From Desulfobacteraceae bacterium (GTDB lineage: Bacteria > Desulfobacterota > Desulfobacteria > Desulfobacterales > Desulfosarcinaceae): a stretch of DNA of 5,412 nt. Location: NCBI GenBank assembly GCA_027031325.1, contig JALVRI010000273.1, forward strand, positions 1-5,412. The letters run 5' to 3'. The position numbers and the translations under genes are program-made. The notes below the pieces were generated by a model, which ran no database searches, had not been told where the DNA came from, and was given only the letters and a program-made list of their open reading frames with translations. Below, piece after piece: positions 1 through 5,301 of this stretch (the first letter of the stretch is position 1; every line of letters begins with the position of its first letter).

Positions 1-173
1 AAGGCTATACCCAGTTGCTTCAGGAATCAAGGGACCAGGCCCTGGAGCGGATGATCGCCCAGGCCGGCCAGCTTGGGGCCAATGCCGTGATTAACGTTCG
101 TTTTTCCACCTCCTCGGTGGCCCAGGGTGCAGCCGAGCTATACGTGTACGGAACGGCGGTCAAGGTACAGTAA
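1..173 (+). CDS. YbjQ/UPF0145 (DUF74) family protein, C-terminal part, 5' end outside window
   Basis: Only the last 56 codons are present, read from base 3 to the TAA at 171-173. The visible part has the family's C-terminal pattern: a helix ending in ALERM, then GANAVINVR, then a closing YVYGTAV strand. In DUF74/YbjQ proteins this is the end of a small alpha/beta domain, annotated by structural genomics as a possible heavy-metal-binding, pentameric fold; its biochemical role is not established. The same pattern recurs in the next gene (RM..EA..GA..VNVR...YGTA), so the two are tandem paralogues. The next gene starts 10 bases after this stop and its Shine-Dalgarno sequence overlaps this stop codon, which indicates a shared transcript. 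Whether this copy also has an N-terminal membrane segment cannot be seen. Family assignment is fairly sure; function is unknown. Confidence 0.75.
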   Translation, partial: GYTQLLQESRDQALERMIAQAGQLGANAVINVRFSTSSVAQGAAELYVYGTAVKVQ

Positions 174-178
174 GGAGG
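172..178 (+). promoter_or_regulatory. Ribosome binding site for the second YbjQ gene
   Basis: AAGGAGG lies over the stop codon of the upstream gene. It is 5 bases before ATG 184 and 8 bases before ATG 187. It fixes the start at this ATG pair and argues against the in-frame GTG at 127, which would lie inside the previous gene. Confidence 0.8.
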
Positions 179-183
179 CCGGC

Positions 184-642
184 ATGATGAATTTGATTGT
201 TTTTTTCTGCCTGATGGCCTTGGGGTACCTGGCAGGTACGTGGGCCGAAAAACGCCATTACCGTTCCATTGCCCAGCGCGAAGCCAACTGGCTCCATTTG
301 CCGGCTGTCACTTTGCCCCAGGCCGGGATCGAGCCCGGCAGTATCGCCAGCTCCCGGCTGGTAAGCGGCAGCGCGGTGATTTCCATAGATTACTTCAAGC
401 GCTTTTTGGCAGGCTTGCGCAACCTTTTCGGAGGAACCGTAAGATCTTACGAAACTCTGATCGACAGGGCCCGCAGAGAGGCCGTTTTGCGAATGAAAGC
501 CGAGGCGTCCGGGGCCGCAGTCATTGTCAACGTCCGGATAGAGACCGCCACCATCGGCGGCCACCGCAGCCGGCGCAACAAATCGGTGACCTGCCTGGAA
601 GCCATTGCCTATGGAACGGCCATCTACCTGCAAAACAAATGA
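184..642 (+). CDS. Membrane-anchored YbjQ/UPF0145 (DUF74) domain protein
   Basis: The protein is 152 residues. Residues 3-20 form one hydrophobic segment followed by basic residues (KRHYR), which predicts an N-terminal membrane anchor or uncleaved signal. Topology is not certain. A linker rich in small residues leads to a DUF74 domain from about residue 58 to the end. Its hallmarks are SGSAV (61-65), AGLRNLFGG (76-84), a helix with RREAVLRM (97-104), VNVR (115-118) and AYGTA (142-146). A short basic stretch (HRSRRNK, 127-133) sits in the loop before the last strand. It is a paralogue of the preceding gene, and its stop overlaps the ATG of the following M48 peptidase, so all three are probably co-translated. 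Typical free-standing YbjQ proteins are about 105 residues, so the extra length here is the anchor and linker. The start (ATG 184, or 187) was chosen from the strong Shine-Dalgarno site. The biochemical role is unknown. Confidence 0.85.
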   Translation: MMNLIVFFCLMALGYLAGTWAEKRHYRSIAQREANWLHLPAVTLPQAGIEPGSIASSRLVSGSAVISIDYFKRFLAGLRNLFGGTVRSYETLIDRARREAVLRMKAEASGAAVIVNVRIETATIGGHRSRRNKSVTCLEAIAYGTAIYLQNK

Positions 643-1457
643 AATACACCCCAAGACAAGGTGAGACCAATTTCAACGTCAGCCCGGTATCCGTCTGGCG
701 GGAACTGTTGATCCTCCTGGGCGGCCTGGCGGTGATCATTGCCGGGTTGTACCTGCTTATGGGTTTCGCGGTCGACCTGACGGCCGAGCGGATTTCTCCT
801 GAATTCGAAGCCCGCCTCGGCCGTATCATCAGCCCCAGGTTTCCCCTGGTTGGAGATGATGATCCCCGCCGGCTATGCCTCCAGGAGCTTGTGGACCGGA
901 TCCAGGAAAAATGTGTTCATTTGCCCTATCATTTCAAGGTGATGCTCGCAAAGGATCCGCGGATCAATGCCTTTGCCCTGCCGGCAGGAGTCATAGTTGT
1001 TTTGACCGGCCTGCTGGAAAAGGCCGAATCTGAAAACGAGCTGGTGTTCATTCTGGGCCATGAAATGGGGCATTTTGCCCACCGCGATCACCTCCGCAGG
1101 ATGGGACGCAGCCTGGTGCTGCTGGCGGCGGTCACGATGGTGTTCGGCCCGGATTCAAGCCTCAGTGATCTTGTTGCAGGGAGCCTGGGATTGGCTGAAC
1201 TCAACTTTTCACGCCGGCAAGAGACCGCCGCCGATGAGTTCGGCCTCCGGGTGTTGAAGTGTTTCTACGGTAACACTTGCGGGGCCGACATTTTCTTTTC
1301 CAAAATACCGGCAACGGGTGATCCGGGAAGATTCGGGCATTATTTTTCTTCTCACCCGCAAAACCGGCGCCGGATAGCTCATCTGCGGGATCTGGGCGCT
1401 TCCAACTGTCCGCCCGGGAGCCTCAGGCCTCTTGCAGATTGCCTTGCGGGAAAGTAG
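639..1457 (+). CDS. Membrane-anchored M48-family zinc metallopeptidase
   Basis: The protein is 272 residues. A hydrophobic helix at about 23-45 anchors it to the inner membrane. The M48 peptidase domain fills the rest. HEMGH at 141-145 supplies two zinc-ligand histidines and the catalytic Glu142. ETAADE at 195-200 supplies the third ligand (Glu195) and the family-typical Asp199. A SHP motif with His239 and following arginines matches the C-terminal substrate-binding region of the family. A second hydrophobic stretch (159-170) follows the active-site helix, as in many M48 proteins. The upstream NAFALPAG-type segment is also typical. M48 members such as HtpX, BepA and LoiP degrade misfolded membrane or outer-membrane-assembly proteins. 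This one lacks TPR repeats (unlike BepA), and its size and single N-terminal helix resemble neither HtpX nor a lipoprotein. ATG 639 overlaps the previous stop (ATGA) and has no clear Shine-Dalgarno of its own, so translational coupling is likely. The same frame is open back to about 240, but that part is a shadow of the YbjQ gene. Substrate unknown. Confidence 0.9.
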   Translation: MKYTPRQGETNFNVSPVSVWRELLILLGGLAVIIAGLYLLMGFAVDLTAERISPEFEARLGRIISPRFPLVGDDDPRRLCLQELVDRIQEKCVHLPYHFKVMLAKDPRINAFALPAGVIVVLTGLLEKAESENELVFILGHEMGHFAHRDHLRRMGRSLVLLAAVTMVFGPDSSLSDLVAGSLGLAELNFSRRQETAADEFGLRVLKCFYGNTCGADIFFSKIPATGDPGRFGHYFSSHPQNRRRIAHLRDLGASNCPPGSLRPLADCLAGK

Positions 1458-1502
1458 ATTGTTGATCCGGTCCCGCCCCTTCCATTCCCGGCTCAATAGT
1501 CT
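1456..1502. terminator. Imperfect hairpin across the convergent gene ends, possible bidirectional terminator
   Basis: Bases 1456-1470 can pair with 1488-1502, leaving a 17-base loop. The inner core is TTGATCCGG against CCGGCTCAA with one mismatch, and the outer pairs include two G-U wobbles on the + transcript. It takes in parts of both stop codons, of the M48 gene (+) and the ACT gene (-). There is no clear U-run on either side, and the wobbles become mismatches in the minus-strand RNA, so termination activity is only a possibility. Confidence 0.3.
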
Positions 1503-1984
1503 TTGAAGATCTTGGCCGCCAGCTCGATGTCTTCGGGACAGAAGACAAACAGGCATTTTTCTTCCGGAGAAGAAACCGAACCATAGACATAGTTGATATT
1601 GATGCCTTCTTCGCCGAATCTGGCGGCCACCTTGGCAAGCTCACCGGGCCGGTTTTCAAGCTCGATGGCAATGACCGGCATGATATCAAAGACGTATTCG
1701 TTACGGGACAAAAGATCAATCGCCTTGTTTGTGGCTCCGTCCGCCACCAGGATGCGGATCAGGGCAAATTCGGCCGAGTCCTTGCGCATTGAATTGTAAC
1801 TGGCAGCCGAGGCGATTCTCTTCAGGGACTTGCCGCGGGCTTTGAAAAGTTCCCGCACGTAAGCCGAGGCATCCTGGATGGTCATGGCATCGATGTTGAT
1901 GCCTTCCCTGGAAAACAGCTCGGCCAGGCCGGCAAGTTGGCCTGGTTCGTTTTTCAAAAAGAGGGATATCTCGGTTCGGACCAT
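1493..1984 (-). CDS. Tandem ACT-domain protein with an insertion in the first domain
   Basis: The protein is 163 residues and made of two ACT domains with no catalytic domain. ACT 1 starts at about residue 4 (ISLFLKNEPGQLAGLAELF, with the GINI turn at 28-31) and appears to resume with the strand EFALIRILV at 72-80. ACT 2 runs from about 102 (PVIAIELENRPGELAKVAA, GININYVY at 127-134) to the end. ACT domains bind small ligands, usually amino acids, at interfaces; stand-alone tandem-ACT proteins are generally taken as amino-acid sensors. Residues about 41-71, rich in Lys, Arg and Ser, interrupt ACT 1 where a short turn is expected. The start at ATG 1984 is supported by AAGGAG 9 bases upstream. 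It is convergent with the M48 gene (35-base gap) and lies 189 bases downstream of the ligase gene, probably under its own promoter. Ligand and partner are unknown. Confidence 0.85.
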   Translation of the reverse strand: MVRTEISLFLKNEPGQLAGLAELFSREGINIDAMTIQDASAYVRELFKARGKSLKRIASAASYNSMRKDSAEFALIRILVADGATNKAIDLLSRNEYVFDIMPVIAIELENRPGELAKVAARFGEEGININYVYGSVSSPEEKCLFVFCPEDIELAAKIFKDY

Positions 1985-1993
1985 GGTGAGTTG

Positions 1994-1999
1994 CTCCTT
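1994..1999 (-). promoter_or_regulatory. Ribosome binding site of the tandem-ACT gene
   Basis: AAGGAG on the minus strand, 9 bases before the ATG at 1984. It supports this start; no other in-frame start with a comparable site was seen. Confidence 0.75.
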
Positions 2000-2039
2000 G
2001 TGCTGGTTGGGGTAACTGGAAATTCAACCAATGTGCTTT

Positions 2040-2068
2040 ATTAAAACATAGTTATACCGGAAACACAA
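2040..2068 (-). promoter_or_regulatory. Putative sigma-70-type promoter for the tandem-ACT gene
   Basis: On the minus strand TTGTGT (2068-2063) is followed after exactly 17 bases by TTTAAT (2045-2040). The -10 matches five of six consensus bases and the -35 only three of six. This AT-rich patch stands out in a GC-rich region. It would start transcription near 2033 and give a leader of about 50 bases before ATG 1984. Assignment is by eye only. Confidence 0.4.
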
Positions 2069-2086
2069 GACCATGGAGTCCGCCCG

Positions 2087-2116
2087 GCGCGGCCGGCAGA
2101 GCAGCCCGGCCGCGGC
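2087..2116. repeat. GC-rich inverted repeat between the ligase and ACT genes
   Basis: GCGGCCGG (2089-2096) and CCGGCCGC (2106-2113) are perfect inverted arms around a 9-base loop. One more C-G pair and, past a bulged G, two further pairs extend the stem to 2087-2116. It lies downstream of the ligase stop (2174) and just upstream of the putative ACT promoter. No T-run follows on the minus strand, so it is not a standard intrinsic terminator. It could still slow or end ligase transcription, stabilise the 3' end, or be an operator. Confidence 0.4.
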
Positions 2117-2173
2117 CTGGTCCCGGGGGCGTTTACGTGAAACAGGATGGATTGAAAGGCCGTTCCAGGGCTG

Positions 2174-3700
2174 TCAGGCTTGCAGGCCGCCGTAAAGCTT
2201 TTTCACCTTGGCCCGGTCTATCCGGCCGTCAGCGGTGGTGGGAAGGGTTTCTACGAACTCAACGTATTGGGGTTTTTTGTAACGTGCTATTCGGGAGCCG
2301 ACAAATTCAATCAGTTCCCCGGCCTCCAGTGTGCTGCCGTTTTTGAGGATACAGACCGCCTTGATGCCTTCTTTCCACTTGGGATCAGGTACACCAAAGA
2401 CCACGGTTTGCTCCACGTCAGGATGCTCGAGAATTACTTTTTCCACTTCGGCCGGATAGACGTTTTCCCCCCCGGGTTTGATGAGTTCTTTTTCAGGCTT
2501 GCGCCCTTCGTACCATAAAAATCCGTTTTCATCGAAACGTCCCAGGTCGCCGGTATGGTGCCAGCCGGAACGGAAAGTATAGGCATTGTCTTCCGGAAGG
2601 TTCCAGTAACCTTTGAAGACCATGGGACCGCGCATGACGATTTCACCTACCTGGCCGGTTGCCACCGGCTTGTCATCGTCGTCGACGACATCAACGAGTG
2701 CCAGCGGGATCGGGCGGCCGGCCGATCCCGGGCAAAGGTCGTAGGGACCCATGGTTGCCAGGGCCGAGGTCTCGGTTTGGCCGTACATGCAGAAAAAAGT
2801 CCCCCCGGTTGCTTCCTGGTACTGCTCGATGGTTGGAGGAGCGTCGAGACCGATCACCTTTTGCAAGGAGTCGAGCCTGGAAGATCCTTGCCGGCGGGTT
2901 TCAAGCAGGGAGCCGAGGATCGGTGTGAAATCGAATATTACCGAGACCCGGTGGTGATCGATGAGTTCGGCGGCCTTGGCGGCATCGAACTTTTTCATGT
3001 TGACGTTCAATCCTCCGGCCAGGAAGACATGGGTAGCCATGAAAAGGCCGGCCACATGAAACAACGGCAGCATGTTGAGATGAACATCGCGGTGGTCCAC
3101 GCCCAGGCAATTAAGCAAGTGCATGCTGGCCAGGAGCAGGTTGCTGTGGGTGAGCAGTGCTCCCCGAGGTTTTCCGGCCACGGCCGCCGTATGAATGATA
3201 ACCAGGCCGTCGTCGGGACTTGAGGCAGGCTCTATGGTTTCCCGGCTTTCGGCCAGCAAGGTTTCAAAGGCTGTGAATCGCGAATTTCCCTCCTCCAGTG
3301 ACAGGTAGTGCTCCACCGAGGAAAGCTTGGCGGCCATATCTCCCACAAGCTGGAAGTATTCACCGTCGGCAAAGACGCATTTGGGACTGCAGTCATTGAG
3401 GCAGTATAGTACTTCTGCTTCCGAAAGGCGCCAGTTGATTGGAAGGACGATGGCACCCAGCGCCGCCGCTGCCCCGTAGACCAGAAAGTAGGCGGCCGAG
3501 TTTTTGGCCACCACGGCGATCCGGTCTCCCCTGGAGATACCACGGGCTGCCAGGCCGGCGGCAAGGCGGTCGGCGATCTGCTTGATGCGGGCAAAAGTAT
3601 ACTGACGGCCGTCGTCGCTGTCGATCCAGGCGCACTTGGAGCCGCAGAGCCGGGCGTTTTTGTCGATCGCGTCATAGAAGGTAAAATCGTGCAGAGCCAT
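2174..3700 (-). CDS. Acyl-CoA ligase / AMP-dependent synthetase (ANL superfamily) with variant P-loop and A10 motifs
   Basis: The protein is 508 residues, full length for this superfamily. It is expected to activate a carboxylic acid with ATP to an acyl-adenylate and then form the CoA thioester in the cytoplasm. Visible motifs are the A5-type YGQTE (306-310), the A7-type HTGDLGRFD (382-390), and A8-type GRKPEKELIKPGGENVYP (399-416). The A8 stretch is two residues longer than the common GRxKELIKxGGENVYP. The P-loop region reads TAAVAGKPRG (171-180) instead of the usual TSGTTGxPKG. At the C-terminal A10 site ADGRIDR (490-496) has Arg493 where the usual catalytic lysine (GK) lies. A related ligase group with such TAAV loops and an EKELIKPGGENVYP stretch is known to me from memory. 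The acid substrate cannot be told from sequence; its neighbours suggest one imported by the adjacent LivF/LivK-type system. ATG 3700 is preferred, with GGGAGG just upstream (3704-3709). The frame is open 25 codons further, but that part runs through a hairpin. Confidence 0.88.
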   Translation of the reverse strand: MALHDFTFYDAIDKNARLCGSKCAWIDSDDGRQYTFARIKQIADRLAAGLAARGISRGDRIAVVAKNSAAYFLVYGAAAALGAIVLPINWRLSEAEVLYCLNDCSPKCVFADGEYFQLVGDMAAKLSSVEHYLSLEEGNSRFTAFETLLAESRETIEPASSPDDGLVIIHTAAVAGKPRGALLTHSNLLLASMHLLNCLGVDHRDVHLNMLPLFHVAGLFMATHVFLAGGLNVNMKKFDAAKAAELIDHHRVSVIFDFTPILGSLLETRRQGSSRLDSLQKVIGLDAPPTIEQYQEATGGTFFCMYGQTETSALATMGPYDLCPGSAGRPIPLALVDVVDDDDKPVATGQVGEIVMRGPMVFKGYWNLPEDNAYTFRSGWHHTGDLGRFDENGFLWYEGRKPEKELIKPGGENVYPAEVEKVILEHPDVEQTVVFGVPDPKWKEGIKAVCILKNGSTLEAGELIEFVGSRIARYKKPQYVEFVETLPTTADGRIDRAKVKKLYGGLQA

Positions 3701-3737
3701 AATCCTCCCAGCTTGAAGTAGTTTGAGATAACAAAGA

Positions 3738-3743
3738 ATTATA
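3738..3743 (-). promoter_or_regulatory. Possible -10 element upstream of the acyl-CoA ligase gene
   Basis: The minus strand reads TATAAT here, a perfect -10 hexamer, directly after the hairpin at 3745-3771 and about 38 bases before the ligase ATG. No good -35 hexamer is found 16-18 bases upstream because that position falls inside the GC-rich stem. It could be a weak or activator-dependent promoter, or chance. Confidence 0.3.
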
Positions 3744-3744
3744 G

Positions 3745-3771
3745 CCGGGCCGGTTACGGGAACCGGCCCGG
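3745..3771 (-). terminator. Strong hairpin between the lipoprotein and ligase genes, terminator or attenuator candidate
   Basis: CCGGGCCGGTT (3745-3755) and AACCGGCCCGG (3761-3771) are a perfect 11-base inverted repeat around a 5-base loop. On the minus transcript it follows the lipoprotein stop (3799) by 27 bases. The downstream stretch, CTATAATTCTTTGTT, is AT-rich but has no unbroken U-run. It may therefore be a partial terminator that lowers ligase expression, or an mRNA processing or stabilising element. Confidence 0.5.
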
Positions 3772-3798
3772 GCACTTAATTAGTTGCAAATCGACTTA

Positions 3799-4407
3799 TC
3801 AGGGAAACTTGGCGGAGAAGCTTACAACCTTGTTCACCGGTCCGGCGTTGATTACAGCCGCGCCCTCTTTGACATAAATGGGAAATCCATACTCGGGAGC
3901 CGCTTTCCACCAGGCGGCCAGCTGTTTCAGGGCCGGTCCGGGACCGGCTGCGCCGGTCTTTTTCTTCAGCTTGAAACCGCCGGTGACCAGCAGGCTCAGC
4001 AGTGACTGCCGGCCGTCGAACATGGCATGCACCCTGATCTGGTTGGTCTTACCGGCTGGTATCCACTGGCTGGCCGTGGAGGTGACCGTGTTGAGGTCGA
4101 ATTCTTCGAAGGCCACGGTAAACTTGATGTTTTCAAGCTGAATCGGGTAAGGATTGGGGTTGGTCACGTTGAAAACAAAGGCCAGGTCCAGGGGCGCGCC
4201 GTAGTTGCCCGGTGTTCCCATGGTCGGTTTGACCTTCTTGGAAAAATACCACCAGCCCCAATAGTGGGCCACTTCCACCATTTCAAGCTCGATTTTGGGG
4301 TCGACGAAATTCTTTGCTGTCGGCTTGGCACTCATGGACGCACAACCGGCCATGGAAACTGCCACGGCCAATGCGCATATGATCGTAAAGAGTCTTTTTT
4401 TCGACAT
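3799..4407 (-). CDS. LEA14/WHy (LEA_2)-type lipoprotein
   Basis: The protein is 202 residues. The N-terminus is a lipoprotein signal: KK at 3-4, a hydrophobic core, then SMAGC with the acceptor Cys22. Met at -3 is unusual but tolerated. Ala23 after the cysteine lacks the Asp inner-membrane retention signal, so by the Lol rule an outer-membrane location is inferred. From about residue 74 to 135 the sequence matches the LEA_2/WHy beta-sandwich pattern, with FNVTNPNPYPIQLENIKF at 79-96 and a later IPAGKTNQIRV strand (116-125). A less typical region follows with Gly/Ala/Pro (151-160) and Trp-rich stretches; WGWWYF (50-55) precedes the domain. Bacterial WHy proteins are linked to desiccation or stress, but many have no known role. 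It sits 32 bases after livF and is probably in the same transcript. The start has a GGGGGG-type Shine-Dalgarno 8 bases upstream. The family call is by motif only. Confidence 0.75.
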   Translation of the reverse strand: MSKKRLFTIICALAVAVSMAGCASMSAKPTAKNFVDPKIELEMVEVAHYWGWWYFSKKVKPTMGTPGNYGAPLDLAFVFNVTNPNPYPIQLENIKFTVAFEEFDLNTVTSTASQWIPAGKTNQIRVHAMFDGRQSLLSLLVTGGFKLKKKTGAAGPGPALKQLAAWWKAAPEYGFPIYVKEGAAVINAGPVNKVVSFSAKFP

Positions 4408-4439
4408 TGGTTTTACCCCCCTTCAAGGTTTTGTAAGGG

Positions 4440-5252
4440 TCAGGCGAGCCAGCGCTTGCGGCGCTTGTAGTGTTTTACGTCGCGAAAGCTCTTGCGCCCT
4501 CCAAGATCAGTCATGCCCAGGTAAAAGTCCTTGATATCAGGGTTTTCACGCAGCTTTTCGGCCGAATCGTCCATGACGATCCGCCCGTTTTCAAGCACGT
4601 AGGCATGGGGTGCCACGTTGAGAGCCAACTTGGCGTTTTGCTCCACCAGCAGAATTGAGATGCCTTCCTCTTTGTTGAGCCGCGTGATGATATTGAAGAT
4701 TTCGTGGATCAGTTTCGGCGCCAGGCCCATCGAAGGCTCATCGAGCATGATCAGTTTCGGCTGGGTCATCAAGGCCCGGCCCACAACGGTCATCTGTTGT
4801 TCACCGCCGCTGATGAAGCCGGCGATTTCGTTCCGTTTTTCCTTCAGGCGCGGGAAATAGTGGTATACCATTTCAAGGCCTTCTTTGATGGAACGGCCCT
4901 GCTTGCGCATGTGGGCGCCGACTTTGAGATTCTGCTCGACGGTGAGATGCTCGAATACGCGGCGGCCTTCGATAACCTGCACGATACCCATGCGGGCGAT
5001 CTTTTCCGGCCCCAGGCGGTCGATTCGCTGGCCCATGAACTCGATGGAGCCGTCGGTCACCCGGCCGTCTTCATGTTTCAGCAGGCCGGATACCGCCTTC
5101 AGGGTGGTGCTCTTGCCGGCCCCGTTGGCTCCCAGCAGGGCCACGATACCGCCTTCGGGCACTTCGATGGAGACACCTTTGATGACGAGGATAACCTCGT
5201 GGTACTTGACTTCGATGTTGTTGATCTTCAAGATCGGTTCCTGGTTCGACAA
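4440..5252 (-). CDS. livF: Branched-chain amino acid-type ABC transporter ATP-binding protein LivF
   Basis: The protein is 270 residues and is the second ATPase of a HAAT (LivFGHMK-type) importer, acting on the cytoplasmic face. Motifs in order: Walker A GANGAGKST (41-49), Q-loop Gln92 followed by EGRRVF (95-100) as in LivF, signature ISGGEQQM (147-154), Walker B LIMLDEPS (167-174) with catalytic Glu172, D-loop GLAP (176-179), and LLVEQN (201-206). In that last motif Gln replaces the usual switch His, which is normal for LivF. Typical LivF is about 235 residues. The extra length is a basic tail from about 249, ending in KHYKRRKRWLA. I recall similar tails in LivF proteins next to CoA-ligase genes in delta- and betaproteobacteria. 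The start is TTG 5252, with GGGAGG 9 bases upstream and no ATG before the Walker A motif. It lies 49 bases after the substrate-binding protein gene. The liv name gives the family, not the substrate. Confidence 0.93.
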   Translation of the reverse strand: MSNQEPILKINNIEVKYHEVILVIKGVSIEVPEGGIVALLGANGAGKSTTLKAVSGLLKHEDGRVTDGSIEFMGQRIDRLGPEKIARMGIVQVIEGRRVFEHLTVEQNLKVGAHMRKQGRSIKEGLEMVYHYFPRLKEKRNEIAGFISGGEQQMTVVGRALMTQPKLIMLDEPSMGLAPKLIHEIFNIITRLNKEEGISILLVEQNAKLALNVAPHAYVLENGRIVMDDSAEKLRENPDIKDFYLGMTDLGGRKSFRDVKHYKRRKRWLA

Positions 5253-5261
5253 AGTGACTTT

Positions 5262-5267
5262 CCTCCC
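5262..5267 (-). promoter_or_regulatory. Ribosome binding site that decides the TTG start of livF
   Basis: GGGAGG on the minus strand, 9 bases before TTG 5252. There is no ATG or GTG in frame between this site and the conserved N-terminal strand, so TTG is the only start that keeps the full ATPase fold. Confidence 0.7.
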
Positions 5268-5301
5268 GGGCGATGATATTGTTTTCAGGAGCTTGTTATT
5301 C

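Noticed and set aside
240..638. Upstream in-frame extension of the M48 gene
   Set aside because: Its translation is Arg/Pro-rich out-of-frame YbjQ sequence. The conserved membrane helix and the ATGA overlap support ATG 639.
160..654. 164-codon open frame on the minus strand
   Set aside because: It lies wholly over the YbjQ gene, has no family-like pattern and no supporting ribosome site. It is a GC-rich antisense shadow.
2131..2143. Short GTTT-N5-AAAC inverted repeat downstream of the ligase
   Set aside because: Arms of only four bases are expected by chance, and the location downstream of a gene gives no support for an operator.
2137..2346. 69-codon plus-strand frame starting in the ligase-ACT gap
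   Set aside because: Most of it is antisense to the ligase 3' end. It is Arg/Gly-rich with no recognisable pattern.
2555..3223. 222-codon open frame on the plus strand, antisense to the ligase
   Set aside because: It has no recognisable domain and is fully covered by a well-supported gene; such frames are common opposite GC-rich genes.
3701..3775. 25-codon N-terminal extension of the acyl-CoA ligase
   Set aside because: It runs through the hairpin at 3745-3771 and lacks a good ribosome site, while ATG 3700 has GGGAGG just upstream and matches the usual ligase N-terminus.
4704..5276. 190-codon open frame on the plus strand, antisense to livF
   Set aside because: It is a His/Asp/Phe-rich translation typical of antisense to an ABC ATPase, with no domain or start signal.
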